Shown piece by piece: positions 26,991 through 36,817 of a DNA stretch of 64,000 bases (positions within the stretch are counted from its first letter, which is position 1; each line of letters begins with the position of its first letter). The position numbers and the translations under genes are program-made. Below the pieces are notes generated by a model. It was not told where the DNA came from. It was given only the letters and a program-made list of their open reading frames with translations, and searched no databases. The DNA lies in assembly GCA_020636025.1 (NCBI GenBank), contig JACJYQ010000002.1, positions 558,001-622,000 of the forward strand, in the 5' to 3' direction. The DNA comes from Lewinellaceae bacterium (GTDB lineage Bacteria; Bacteroidota; Bacteroidia; Chitinophagales; Saprospiraceae).

Positions 26991-29900
26991 ATGAAAGAAT
27001 TTAAACCAACCTCCTGGTCCATCGATAACCGCACGGCGATATTCATCATCACCGTGATCATTACCATGGCGGGTATCATGTCCTATAATGCCCTGCCAAA
27101 GGAGCAATTCCCGGATGTGGTAGTACCAACTATTGTGGTTACCACGGTGTACCCTGGAGCTTCTCCATCAGATATGGAGCAACTTTGCACCAAACAAATT
27201 GAAAAACAATTAAAGGGGATTAACGGGGTAAAGAAAGTTACCTCATCCTCTATACAGGATTTTTCTACGGTCATTGTAGAATTTAATACCAACCTGGATG
27301 TACCTCTGTGTAAGCAGAAAGTGAAAGATGCTGTTGATAAGGCAAAACGCGATCTGCCAACCGACCTTATTCAGGATCCGACGGTGACGGAGTTCGATAT
27401 TTCGGACATACCAATCATGAACGTCAATATTTCGGGCGATTTCAGTCTGGATAAACTGAAGGATTATGCGGATAAGCTCAAAGATAAAATTGAGGACATG
27501 CGAGAGATCACCCGTGTGGATCTGGTAGGTGCCCTGGATAAAGAAGTGCAGGTAAATGTAGATAAGTACAAAATGGCGGCGGCCAGTCTGTCATTCCGGG
27601 ATATTGAGAATGCGCTGGCTTTTGAAAACATGACCATTTCTGCAGGTAATGTGGAAGTCGGTGGTATGACCCGTTCCATCTCCATCCGTGGAGATTTTCA
27701 GAATGTCGAGCAGATTAAAAATGTGCTTATTTCTTCTCAGTCGGGCGCTCAGATGTACCTGAAAGACATCGCCGAAGTAAAACTCGGTCACAAAGAACAG
27801 GAGAGTTACAGTCGCCTCAACGGAGAGAATGTAATAGGCCTGAACGTCATCAAGAAATCGGGCGAAAACCTGATCAATGCTTCGGATCAGATTAAAGAGA
27901 TTGTAGAGGAAATGAAGACCAATGAGTTTCCCCCAAATCTCAATGTATCCATTACCGGAGATCAAAGCCGTGCAACCCGCGTTACCCTGCATGATCTCAT
28001 CAATACCATCATCATTGGTTTCATACTGGTTGCGCTTATTCTGATGTTCTTTATGGGCGCTACCAATGCCATCTTCGTAGCGGCAGCCGTGCCTTTATCA
28101 ATGTGTATTGCCTTTATGGTACTACCGAGCTTAGGCTTTACCCTGAATATGATCGTGCTGTTCGCCTTCCTGCTCGGGTTGGGGATTGTGGTGGATGATG
28201 CCATTGTGGTGATCGAAAACATCCACCGTATTTACCACGATGAGCCAGACCTGAATATTGTTCAGGCGGCTAAGAAAGCGACAGGCGAGGTATTTCTGCC
28301 AGTACTTACAGGTACAATCACAACCCTGGCGCCCTTTTTCCCGCTGGTGTTCTGGGGCGGTATTTTTGGTAAGTTCATGCACTACCTCCCGGTAACGATC
28401 ATCATAACCCTCACAGCTTCGTTGATAGTGGCCTATATTGTGAATCCGGTATTTGCCGTGTGGTTTATGGGCGATGCCAAGCGTGAGGGCCGGGAAATTG
28501 ATCCGGTGAAGCAACGTCGTCGCACATATATCGGATACGGCTTGTTTGCACTGGCTACCATTGGTTTTTATGCAAATGGCAGTTTTGGAATGGGCAATTT
28601 TGCGGTATTCTGTGCACTATTTGTTGTGTTGTACAAGTTTGTACTGGATAAGGCTGTTGTTTGGTTTCAAACCAAGGGATGGCCGGCAGTTCAAAATGCC
28701 TATGCGGGCTTCCTGACTTTTGCCCTAAACCATCCGTGGAAAATGTTGCTGGGAACTGTGTTATTGTTGTTCCTATCACTGGGTATGACCATGTCACGTA
28801 AAGCAAACATCGTGCTGTTTCCGAAAGCAGATCCCAACTTTATATATGTGTATGTCAACCTGCCTGTAGGTACAGATGTTGATGTTACTGATTCGCTTAC
28901 AAGCGTAGTGCAGCGAAAAGTTGTAGATGTACTTGGTAAAGACAACCCGATCGTTGAGTCTGTATTGACCAACGTAGCACTGGGCGCTTCTGAAGATAAT
29001 ATGGACCGTTCTACGGCATCCAACAAAGGAAAAGTTGGGGTTGCTTTTGTGGAATATGGTAAACGTAACGGGGAGGATACAAAGGAGTATATGGACAAAA
29101 TCCGACAGGCAACCAAAGGCCTGATCCCGGGTGCCGAGATTAGTGTGGAACAGGAGCAGGGTGGTCCGCCAACGCCGAAACCGATTTCTGTAGAGATCAG
29201 AGGCGATGACTTTGCCCAGCTGATCGAAGTATCCACTGCCGTGAAACATTACCTCGACTCCCTTGCCATTCCTGGTGTGGAAGAACTGAGAAGTGACCTG
29301 ATCGTGTCCAAACCGGAAATAAATATCCAGGTAGATCGTGACAGGGCAAACCGGGAAGGCATTTCCACCGCTCAGATTGGTGGTGAATTCAGAACGGCTA
29401 TACTCGGTAAAGAAGCCACTAAATATCGTGATGGCGAAGACGAGATACCGGTAAACATCCGCCTGAAAAAAGATCAGCGCGAGAACATCAATGCTGTGGA
29501 GAACCTGAACATCACCTTCCGAGATATGAATATGGGTGGCGTGCTACGTTCGGTGCCCATGGCGGCGCTGGCAGATGTTGAGTACGGCAATACTTATGGC
29601 GGTATCCGGAGAAAAGATCAGACGCGTATGGTTACCATTGCTTCAAATATTACAGCTGAATTCCAGCCGCAACAAACGCAAGTAGTGAACTCTGTAAAAG
29701 CTGCGATCGCCTCCTATCCTCAAGTGGAAGGAGTAACCATCGGTTTTGAAGGTGAAGATGCCGAAATGCAGGACGCTATGAGCTTCCTGGGCAATTCGCT
29801 GGTCATCTCCATGTTCCTGATCCTCCTGATCCTGGTGGCGCAGTTCAACTCATTTGGGAAAACGCTTATCATCTTGACTGAGGTGTTGTTCTCCATCATC

Positions 29901-30347
29901 GGTGTATTGGTGGGTATGGCTTTATTCGACATGGATTTCAGCGTGATCATGATGGGTGTAGGTATTGTCGCGCTGGCAGGTATTGTGGTGAGAAACGGTA
30001 TCCTGCTGGTGGAATTCACCGACATATTGCGAGAACGGGGTATGGCGGTAAGAGAAGCCGTTATCGAAGCCGGCCGTATTCGTATGACGCCAGTATTGCT
30101 TACTGCGACAGCGGCCATTTTAGGTCTGATTCCATTGGCAGTCGGTTTTAACATCGACTTCGAAAGTCTGTTCACCCATTTCGATCCGAAGATCTACTTC
30201 GGTGGTGATTCGGTGGCATTCTGGGGTCCGTTGTCCTGGACGATCATCTTCGGGCTTGGCTTTGCGACCTTTATTACACTGATTATTCTGCCGGTGATGT
30301 ATTTGAAGGGCTGGCAGTTGAAGAAGTGGTTCGGGGAGAAATTCTAA
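26991..30347 (+). CDS. RND efflux pump, inner-membrane permease
   Basis: The start is the ATG at 26991 (MKEFKPTSWSIDNRTA); the longer frame begins at TTG. The 1118-residue protein has the RND layout of two repeats, each one helix, a large periplasmic loop and five helices. Motifs include YPGASPSDMEQ, GLGIVVDDAIVVIENI with the proton-relay Asp pair in helix 4, and the second-half GIVVRNGILLVEF. A longer cytoplasmic insert (about residues 500-520, KREGREIDPVKQRRR) separates the halves. It is the energy-using part of the pump; the substrate is unknown. Confidence 0.94.
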   Translation: MKEFKPTSWSIDNRTAIFIITVIITMAGIMSYNALPKEQFPDVVVPTIVVTTVYPGASPSDMEQLCTKQIEKQLKGINGVKKVTSSSIQDFSTVIVEFNTNLDVPLCKQKVKDAVDKAKRDLPTDLIQDPTVTEFDISDIPIMNVNISGDFSLDKLKDYADKLKDKIEDMREITRVDLVGALDKEVQVNVDKYKMAAASLSFRDIENALAFENMTISAGNVEVGGMTRSISIRGDFQNVEQIKNVLISSQSGAQMYLKDIAEVKLGHKEQESYSRLNGENVIGLNVIKKSGENLINASDQIKEIVEEMKTNEFPPNLNVSITGDQSRATRVTLHDLINTIIIGFILVALILMFFMGATNAIFVAAAVPLSMCIAFMVLPSLGFTLNMIVLFAFLLGLGIVVDDAIVVIENIHRIYHDEPDLNIVQAAKKATGEVFLPVLTGTITTLAPFFPLVFWGGIFGKFMHYLPVTIIITLTASLIVAYIVNPVFAVWFMGDAKREGREIDPVKQRRRTYIGYGLFALATIGFYANGSFGMGNFAVFCALFVVLYKFVLDKAVVWFQTKGWPAVQNAYAGFLTFALNHPWKMLLGTVLLLFLSLGMTMSRKANIVLFPKADPNFIYVYVNLPVGTDVDVTDSLTSVVQRKVVDVLGKDNPIVESVLTNVALGASEDNMDRSTASNKGKVGVAFVEYGKRNGEDTKEYMDKIRQATKGLIPGAEISVEQEQGGPPTPKPISVEIRGDDFAQLIEVSTAVKHYLDSLAIPGVEELRSDLIVSKPEINIQVDRDRANREGISTAQIGGEFRTAILGKEATKYRDGEDEIPVNIRLKKDQRENINAVENLNITFRDMNMGGVLRSVPMAALADVEYGNTYGGIRRKDQTRMVTIASNITAEFQPQQTQVVNSVKAAIASYPQVEGVTIGFEGEDAEMQDAMSFLGNSLVISMFLILLILVAQFNSFGKTLIILTEVLFSIIGVLVGMALFDMDFSVIMMGVGIVALAGIVVRNGILLVEFTDILRERGMAVREAVIEAGRIRMTPVLLTATAAILGLIPLAVGFNIDFESLFTHFDPKIYFGGDSVAFWGPLSWTIIFGLGFATFITLIILPVMYLKGWQLKKWFGEKF

Positions 30348-30411
30348 GCACGTATCCTTAATCACAGATTTAAAGGGATTATTGGATTGCACAGATTAGT
30401 TTTTTTGGGCG

Positions 30412-30447
30412 GCACCCGTTGTTTTTGGCAGCGGGTGCTGTTTTTTT
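30412..30447 (+). terminator. Intrinsic terminator after the RND operon
   Basis: GCACCCG and CGGGTGC enclose TTGTTTTTGGCAG, followed by TGTTTTTTTG. It closes the efflux operon 64 bases after the stop and abuts the convergent anti-sigma gene. A near copy of the whole 35-base sequence occurs at 35802-35843. Confidence 0.8.
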
Positions 30448-30449
30448 GT

Positions 30450-32171
30450 TTAAAGCACATAATTCGTGCGCCTGGCTTCCAGGATATGCCCTTGGGTATC
30501 CAGAAATAGGACAAAAATATCTTCACGGCCGACACTGTTTAATGTTTGGTTGCCAAACTGAATTATACCGGAAAAGAATCCTGTAATGACCAGTTTGTTA
30601 TTATTTATGGTAATGCCGGACACATTATCAGAGCTCTTTTCTATGGAGTTTCCTCCGGCCTGGCGAATCCATTGAATATTGCCATCTGGATCGCATTTTA
30701 AGATCACCATATCTTCCGAGCCATTACTTTTTAAGGAGAACTGGTCAAATTGTGCTGTACCCGAAAATTTCCCAGTGCAGTAGATATTTCCTTTCTTATC
30801 CAGACAAAGCCTGTTCCCAGAATCATTTTCACTGCCTCCGAAAGATTTAGCCCATATCACCTTACCGGATGGGTCGTATTTGGCCAAAAAGAAATCCCGT
30901 TGCCCTTTGCTTTTTATTCGTTTATCACCGAATTGGGCAACACTTTCAAAGAAGCCGGTTAAAATAACATTGCCTTGATCATCGATGGCCAGACAATTGC
31001 CGCCATCATGTCCGTTGAGTTGTTTTGAGCCCGCCTTGGCAGTCCATACTAATTTGCCTTCAGATGTGTATTTTGCAATAAAAATATCCTGACCTCCAGA
31101 GCTGCTTAGGGTATCCTCATCGAAATAGGCATTGCCGCTTAAGTTGTGGTGCCCAAACCTTCCTGTTATGTAAAAGTCATTTTGTTTGTCAACAGCCAGG
31201 TCACGGATCATTAATTGATAATCTGAGGTTATGGTTTTTACCCAAGTCAGAGTTCCATCGGGGCTATATTTTGCGATGTAAATGTCATCATTTGGACCAC
31301 CCTCAGGCAATCTTTGATTTCCCATTTTGGGTGATCCGATGTAAATCCCTGCAGTAATAATATTGTCGACATTATCTGTTGCGACAGTTACGCCTAGATT
31401 ATCCCCGGTTTGTTTGTCGGGCGTCATGTTGCCACCGTTGTGATCGATCCAAATAAGCTGTCCTACAGCATTTAGTTTTGCAACGAAAAAATCAGCTGGA
31501 CCGATATTCGAATGACCTATTGTTCTGATTATCTGATCTCCAAATTGCGCCTGATCGTAAATTCCACCGGTAATCAAAATATTGTCTCGGCTGTCCGCTG
31601 CTATTTCACTTATGTTGTCATCAGCCAACGCACTGCCAAATTGGCGAGCCCATTGAAACTCCAATTGCTGGTTACAATTCATCAGAAAAATGTCTTTTCC
31701 ACCAAAGCCCTGAAGACGAATATCTCCAAATACTGGTGAGCCCTCAAATTGTCCACCTATCACTACTTCTCCACGGCTGTTCCAGCAAAGAGAAACCGGT
31801 CGGTCTGAGTCGGCCAATGGGGATGGGCTTCCGCCCTGAGCCACGGCATTGGGTTTGTTTGGGATCAACACCACTGTCGGGTCTGGTACGGGCAACGTTG
31901 GCTCGTCATTAATTCCAAAACGATAGATCAATACGCCTGATATAAGCACAAGCAGACCAATTATGATTAACCATAGTTTACGAGAATTTTTTCCTGTGTG
32001 TTTTTGCTCCAGGTTTTCAAGGCCTGACATCATCAATTGCACAAAAGCCACCTGATCCTCCAAAACAGGGTCCTTGGACATCTGCTCTCGGAAAGCAGCA
32101 GCTTCTGTATCAGACATCCGACCTTTCAGAAAATCGCGAATATCTTCTTGCGATATGGATGAATTATTCAT
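30450..32171 (-). CDS. Anti-sigma-like membrane protein fused to an SBBP beta-propeller
   Basis: The 573-residue protein starts with a cytoplasmic part of about 66 residues (SQEDIRDFLKGRMSDTEAAA, like the N-terminus of anti-sigma factors in this phylum) and one membrane helix (KLWLIIIGLLVLISGVLIYR, about 67-86). A periplasmic C-terminal domain follows, made of about eight units with the SBBP pattern (DIFIAKYTSEGKLVWTAKAG; GNVILTGFFESVAQFGD). It lies 2 bases after the sigma-factor gene, so the two are co-transcribed. I infer that the N-terminus holds the sigma factor and that the propeller senses something outside the cytoplasm. Confidence 0.78.
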   Translation of the reverse strand: MNNSSISQEDIRDFLKGRMSDTEAAAFREQMSKDPVLEDQVAFVQLMMSGLENLEQKHTGKNSRKLWLIIIGLLVLISGVLIYRFGINDEPTLPVPDPTVVLIPNKPNAVAQGGSPSPLADSDRPVSLCWNSRGEVVIGGQFEGSPVFGDIRLQGFGGKDIFLMNCNQQLEFQWARQFGSALADDNISEIAADSRDNILITGGIYDQAQFGDQIIRTIGHSNIGPADFFVAKLNAVGQLIWIDHNGGNMTPDKQTGDNLGVTVATDNVDNIITAGIYIGSPKMGNQRLPEGGPNDDIYIAKYSPDGTLTWVKTITSDYQLMIRDLAVDKQNDFYITGRFGHHNLSGNAYFDEDTLSSSGGQDIFIAKYTSEGKLVWTAKAGSKQLNGHDGGNCLAIDDQGNVILTGFFESVAQFGDKRIKSKGQRDFFLAKYDPSGKVIWAKSFGGSENDSGNRLCLDKKGNIYCTGKFSGTAQFDQFSLKSNGSEDMVILKCDPDGNIQWIRQAGGNSIEKSSDNVSGITINNNKLVITGFFSGIIQFGNQTLNSVGREDIFVLFLDTQGHILEARRTNYVL

Positions 32172-32173
32172 GA

Positions 32174-32770
32174 TTAATGAAACCAGTCTTTAAAATCAGC
32201 ATATAAAAGTCTGCGCAAATGTTGCAAACAACGTCGGTTTCTCTGTTTCACCATGTCTAATGATTTACCAAGCGCTGTACTGATGTCCCGCATAGATTGA
32301 TCTTCCAGCCAAAAGCGAACCAGTACTTCCCGACAAATGGGGTCGAGTTGCTGAAGAGCGGAAGTGACCCGCTTTCGCACGTCATCTGATTGAAGCAGTC
32401 TTTCTGCATCATTTAGCCCTATCAGCCTGTCATTTCCTGTATGGTTTTCAAAGGGAACATCCTTACTGATGCTTCGTTGTCGTAGCTGTTTTGATAAGGT
32501 ATTTCGGGCAATTACATAAAAATAGGTACTTATTTTCGCCTTGTTTGGTTGAAACACACCCTCTTGAATGTGCTTGGTCAACGCGATGATGGCTTCATGT
32601 AACACATCTTCCACATCCCAGTCCAGATCCCCATTTACGCTCTTCACCTGAGTGATTACCATACCCCGGAACTGTGTCAACAGGTAATTTGTCATGTCTT
32701 CAACCTGACGTTGATTACCCGAGCACAAGTACCGTATTATGTCTTCATCGGAATGGAGCACATTGGACAT
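32174..32770 (-). CDS. ECF-type RNA polymerase sigma factor
   Basis: The 198-residue protein has sigma region 2 (about residues 25-95: DVEDVLHEAIIALTKHI, FYVIARNTLSKQLRQ) and region 4 (about 130-190: LQQLDPICREVLVRFWLEDQ, helix-turn-helix SMRDISTALGKSLDMVKQR). The linker between them is longer than in minimal ECF factors. It directs RNA polymerase to specific promoters and is probably controlled by the downstream anti-sigma-like gene. The T9SS surface protein is divergent from it. Confidence 0.88.
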   Translation of the reverse strand: MSNVLHSDEDIIRYLCSGNQRQVEDMTNYLLTQFRGMVITQVKSVNGDLDWDVEDVLHEAIIALTKHIQEGVFQPNKAKISTYFYVIARNTLSKQLRQRSISKDVPFENHTGNDRLIGLNDAERLLQSDDVRKRVTSALQQLDPICREVLVRFWLEDQSMRDISTALGKSLDMVKQRNRRCLQHLRRLLYADFKDWFH

Positions 32771-32876
32771 GTAAGATTTGTTTTTTTTCTAAATGCGCAG
32801 CGGCATTCAGCAAAAATTCAGGCTAATGTAAAAAAGTAGTCCGGGTTTGTCACCAAAACCTTGTTTGTGGTAATCA

Positions 32877-32899
32877 TTAAGCATGAAGTGCATGCTTAA
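32877..32899. promoter_or_regulatory. Palindrome in the sigma/surface-protein divergent region
   Basis: TTAAGCATG and CATGCTTAA form a perfect 9-bp inverted repeat with the centre AAGTG, 33 bases before the surface-protein ATG. It may be an operator or an mRNA leader hairpin; nothing in the sequence decides this. Confidence 0.4.
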
Positions 32900-32932
32900 C
32901 TTATTAGCCAGTTTAAACAGTCATTTTGCATT

Positions 32933-35779
32933 ATGAAGATCAAACAGATAATATTCCCAGCATTTGTGTTTTTCTTTTTTGTATCCACGTCCATATTTGC
33001 CCAAACCCTAGTTCCCGGGGGCACAGTCTCCGGAGTGTGGACAAATGCCGGATCACCCTATATTGTAGAGGGTACAATTACCATTGCCGATAACGACAGC
33101 CTGGTCATTGAGCCTGGTGTTGAGGTCAGGTTTAAACCGGGTTCAACAAGTCTTAGAGTCTTTAGAGGACAAAAGCTAATTGCCATTGGAACTCAGGATT
33201 CCATGATTCATTTTACATCAGACAGTGCAAACCCTGCACCAGGTGATTGGCTCCATATATACCTGAATGGAAACGGCTACGGGTCTATTTTAAAATATTG
33301 TCGAGTCGAGAATTCTCAGAACGGAGTTTATTGCAGAGCCTGGGTAAGTGGCTGTCAGGATGGTGATAATTATTCAATAATTGAAAATTGCGAGTTTACA
33401 AACATCAGTAATATCGGAATATGGTGTGAAGGAGATGCAGATACAGGCTCTGGATGTACAATACCAAGGCTAGGTGATTGCAGCCCGGTGATAAAAGGGA
33501 ATAAGATATTTAATAACCAAAAATGGGGAATTTATCTGGCGGCCTGGAATGGCATTTTAGCCAATTCCTTTGTAGGCGCAGAGATTTCGAACAACGTGAT
33601 ATTCAACAACAACTCGGATGGAATTCGAAGCTTCTACGATGACCCTGTATTCCCAAAAATTTTTAACAACACCATTTATGGAAACGGAGGTTATGGAATT
33701 CATTTTTTGAACAATCCTGATACTACATACTATACAATTGAGAACAACATCATTTCTAGTAATAATGGAGGAATCTATTCCGAGAACAGCACTTTGCCGA
33801 TAATCAGGTATAACGATGTTTGGCAAAATAATAACAATGACTATTTCAATTTTTCTCCTCCACAAACCGATATCTCTGTTGACCCTCTTTTTGTTGATGC
33901 CAATTCCAATGATTTCAGTCTTAATTGCTTAAGTGAGTGTATTGATGCCGGGAACCCGGACTCGCCATACGATCCCGATGGAAGTATTGCAGATATCGGA
34001 GCTGTCTGGTTTGACTTTTCATCAATAGGATGTACCACTTCGAATAATTCACCGATTTGCGAAGGGGCAGATTTGCTTTTAACGGCAGATGGCGGAATCT
34101 CATATACATGGATTGGTCCAAATGGGTTTTCATCTTCAGACCAAAATCCAGTTTTATCTAAGGTAACCGCAGATATGGCTGGTGATTATTCGGTTACGAT
34201 TACAACAAATGATGGCTGCCAGGCTAAGTTTACAAATAATGTGGAAGTCAATCCATTACCCACGGCTGAAATAGCCGGGAATTATGAATTTTGTGCAGGA
34301 AGCAACACCATATTAAGTGCTTCAGGAGGAACAGGATACGAGTGGAATACAGGTGACACTACTATATTGATAACCATAGGCAATGCAGGCGAATATTCTG
34401 TCACAGTGACCGACGACAATGGTTGTATGGAATCCGCCACAGTGATGGTTGAATCAAACCCCTTGCCAGATGCAGAAATCAGTGGCGGACTTTCCTATTG
34501 CGAAGGATCCTTGACTATGCTGACAGCTTCTGGTGGCACATCATTTATGTGGAGTACGGGAGAGACTACAGCAAGCATTACAGCAGGCAATGCAGGCGAA
34601 TATTCCGTCACAGTGATCAACGACAATGGCTGCATGGATTCTGTCACAGTAATGGTCGAATCAAACCCTTTACCGGATGCAGAAATCAGTGGTGAACTTT
34701 CTTTTTGTGAAGGATCCTTGACTATGCTGACAGCTTCTGGTGGCACATCATTTATGTGGAATACGGGAGAGACTACGGCAACCATTACAGCAAGCTCCTC
34801 CGGTGCTTATTCTGTTCTAGTGACCGACGACAACGGTTGTACAAATGCTGCCACAGTGATGGTAGAAACAAACCCTTTGCCAGATGCGGCCATAAGCGGT
34901 ACGCTTTCCTTTTGCGCCGGATCCAATACCGAACTAACTGCTGTCGGAGGGACAGAGTACGAGTGGAGTACCGGAGAAAATACCGCTTCAATTACAGCTA
35001 GTTCTGCAGGTGATTATTCCGTTACGGTAACAGATGTCAATGGCTGCACAGATTCAGCCACAGAGATGGTTGTATCCAATCCATTACCATCAGTAGAAAT
35101 AAGTGGTACACTTACTTTTTGTGAGAGCTCCAGCACTACGCTGACTGCCAGTGGCGGGGCCTCCTTTGCGTGGAACACAGGAGAAATCACTGCTACAATT
35201 ACTGTGTATGTTGCCGGGGAGTACATCGTTACAGTTACCGACGATAATGGCTGTACAGACGCAGAATCAGTTTCAGTAACGGTAAACAGTCTACCTGTAG
35301 TCACGCTGATGTTGCCAACAGACACTTTTTGCCTTATGGAAAGCAATATTGAATTAATGGGCGGCATGCCGGCAGGAGGTACATATAGTGGTCCGGGAGT
35401 TACCAATAATGTATTTGAACCATCTGTGGCAGGAGTGGGAACACGCACCATTACTTATTTGTTTACAGACTCAAATGGGTGTCAAAATGTTGATTCACAG
35501 GAGATTACAGTGGTGGATTGCACATCAGGCATTTCAAGGATTCAAGACAATATATCTGTGCTGGTCTTTCCCAATCCTTCCATTGGAGATTTTTCAGTTT
35601 TATTCAATGGCTGGACAGGGAGAAAACAGATTCAGGTATTTGATGCTCGGGGAAGGGTAGTTTTTTCAGATAGCCGTGAAACCGACCGTTTTGAAGTATC
35701 TGGTTTGTCAAGTGGCATTTATTTTGTGCAGGTATCGAATGGTGAATATGTTGATTTGAAGAAAATAATAGTTCAGTAG
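32933..35779 (+). CDS. T9SS-exported surface protein with beta-helix and 69-residue repeats
   Basis: The 948-residue protein has a signal peptide (MKIKQIIFPAFVFFFFVSTS, then IFAQ) and a right-handed beta-helix region (about residues 60-330, Asn-rich turns such as GNKIFNNQKWGIYL and NNTIYGNGGYGIHF). Ig/PKD-like domains follow; five units from residue 441 to 785 are exactly 69 residues long and start with PLP. The C-terminal sorting domain (VFPNPSIGDFSV, then GRKQIQVFDARGR, FEVSGLSSGIYFVQV and KKIIVQ) shows export by the type IX system. Function is likely adhesion or polysaccharide binding; the position beside a sigma/anti-sigma pair suggests control by them. Confidence 0.88.
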   Translation: MKIKQIIFPAFVFFFFVSTSIFAQTLVPGGTVSGVWTNAGSPYIVEGTITIADNDSLVIEPGVEVRFKPGSTSLRVFRGQKLIAIGTQDSMIHFTSDSANPAPGDWLHIYLNGNGYGSILKYCRVENSQNGVYCRAWVSGCQDGDNYSIIENCEFTNISNIGIWCEGDADTGSGCTIPRLGDCSPVIKGNKIFNNQKWGIYLAAWNGILANSFVGAEISNNVIFNNNSDGIRSFYDDPVFPKIFNNTIYGNGGYGIHFLNNPDTTYYTIENNIISSNNGGIYSENSTLPIIRYNDVWQNNNNDYFNFSPPQTDISVDPLFVDANSNDFSLNCLSECIDAGNPDSPYDPDGSIADIGAVWFDFSSIGCTTSNNSPICEGADLLLTADGGISYTWIGPNGFSSSDQNPVLSKVTADMAGDYSVTITTNDGCQAKFTNNVEVNPLPTAEIAGNYEFCAGSNTILSASGGTGYEWNTGDTTILITIGNAGEYSVTVTDDNGCMESATVMVESNPLPDAEISGGLSYCEGSLTMLTASGGTSFMWSTGETTASITAGNAGEYSVTVINDNGCMDSVTVMVESNPLPDAEISGELSFCEGSLTMLTASGGTSFMWNTGETTATITASSSGAYSVLVTDDNGCTNAATVMVETNPLPDAAISGTLSFCAGSNTELTAVGGTEYEWSTGENTASITASSAGDYSVTVTDVNGCTDSATEMVVSNPLPSVEISGTLTFCESSSTTLTASGGASFAWNTGEITATITVYVAGEYIVTVTDDNGCTDAESVSVTVNSLPVVTLMLPTDTFCLMESNIELMGGMPAGGTYSGPGVTNNVFEPSVAGVGTRTITYLFTDSNGCQNVDSQEITVVDCTSGISRIQDNISVLVFPNPSIGDFSVLFNGWTGRKQIQVFDARGRVVFSDSRETDRFEVSGLSSGIYFVQVSNGEYVDLKKIIVQ
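34253..35287 (+). repeat. Five tandem 207-bp coding repeats
   Basis: Each unit is 207 bases (69 codons) and starts with codons for Pro-Leu-Pro. Units 2 and 3 (from 34460 and 34667) are nearly identical over about 150 bases at the DNA level, including the stretch around GGATCCTTGACTATGCTGAC, whereas units 1, 4 and 5 have diverged. This points to a recent duplication and suggests that the copy number can vary. Confidence 0.85.
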
Positions 35780-35801
35780 GATAGTAAATTATACTGATAC
35801 T

Positions 35802-35843
35802 TTGGCGACACCGGTTGTTTTTGGCAGCGGGTGCCGTTTTTTT
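35802..35843 (+). terminator. Terminator-like near copy of the RND-operon terminator
   Basis: The sequence GGTTGTTTTTGGCAGCGGGT within it is almost identical to 30417-30436, but the left arm reads GGCGACACCGG instead of GGCACCCG, so the stem is weakened. A TTTTTTT tract follows. It lies 23 bases after the surface-protein stop. Confidence 0.6.
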
Positions 35844-35896
35844 ATTCATTATGCGCAATTTGTTAGATGTGGGTGAAAATCTAGGTTTGATTTTCT

Positions 35897-35904
35897 TACT
35901 TTTG
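35897..35904 (+). promoter_or_regulatory. -7 promoter box directly before the araC-type gene
   Basis: TACTTTTG, then TATT, then the ATG at 35909. Only four bases separate box and start codon, which suggests a leaderless mRNA. Confidence 0.5.
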
Positions 35905-35908
35905 TATT

Positions 35909-36787
35909 ATGGATAGCAAAGCAAAACGTTCGGTTTCAGAATTCAACACGGACCTTAAACTGAAAGGGTTTAAGGTGTTTCAAATTGAAGAGGATGGACA
36001 AGCTACCAAAATTTACAGCCGTAAGGATTTCTATAAGATATGCCTGACTACAGGAAAGAGCATCATTCACTATGCCGACCGGAGTTATGAGGCCAACGAT
36101 ACCATTTTATTTTTTGGTAATCCACACATTCCCTATTCCTGGGAAACCATTTCCAGCACCTATGTAGGGTACACGTGCCTGTTTTCTGAAGAGTTTTTGA
36201 ATTTGTCAGAACGCTCAGAAAGCATTTTGCAATCACCCTTATTTAAATTGGGTGGTACTCCCATCCTGAAAATAACCCAGGAACAACGGACGTTTTTAAA
36301 CAGCATTTTCAACAGAATGCTGGAAGAGCAAAACACCGGGTATTCCTATAAGGATGAGCTTATCCGAAATTATATACATCTTATTATTCACGAATCACTT
36401 AAAATGCAGCCTTCTGAAAACTTCCATCAGGAGAAAAATGCTGCATCCCGACTCACCACTGTATTTCTGGAACTATTGGAAAGGCAATTCCCCATAGAAA
36501 GTGCTGACGCTCCGCTACAATTAAGAACGCCGCAGGACTATGCTGAAAACTTGTCTGTCCATGTAAATTACCTTAACCGAACGGTTAAACAGATTACTGG
36601 CAGGCCCACATCAATGCATATCGCAGAAAGGATCTTTAGTGAGGCAAAGGCCTTGTTACAACACACCGATTGGAACATCAGTGAAGTTGCCTATGCCCTG
36701 GGTTTTGAATATCCTACCTATTTCAACAACTTTTTCAAGAAGCGTTCCGGGACAACTCCAAAGGCGATCAGGGCTTTAGAGGTTTGA
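35909..36787 (+). CDS. AraC family transcriptional regulator
   Basis: The 292-residue protein has an N-terminal cupin-like sensor domain (about 30-160; YADRSYEANDTILFFGNPHI) and a C-terminal AraC DNA-binding domain (about 190-290) with two helix-turn-helix units: DYAENLSVHVNYLNRTVKQI and WNISEVAYALGFEYPTYFNN. It precedes the cupin/dehydrogenase operon on the same strand, with a separate promoter between, and probably activates it. Confidence 0.9.
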   Translation: MDSKAKRSVSEFNTDLKLKGFKVFQIEEDGQATKIYSRKDFYKICLTTGKSIIHYADRSYEANDTILFFGNPHIPYSWETISSTYVGYTCLFSEEFLNLSERSESILQSPLFKLGGTPILKITQEQRTFLNSIFNRMLEEQNTGYSYKDELIRNYIHLIIHESLKMQPSENFHQEKNAASRLTTVFLELLERQFPIESADAPLQLRTPQDYAENLSVHVNYLNRTVKQITGRPTSMHIAERIFSEAKALLQHTDWNISEVAYALGFEYPTYFNNFFKKRSGTTPKAIRALEV

Positions 36788-36817
36788 TTTTCATAATTTT
36801 TGATTTGATAATTACTA

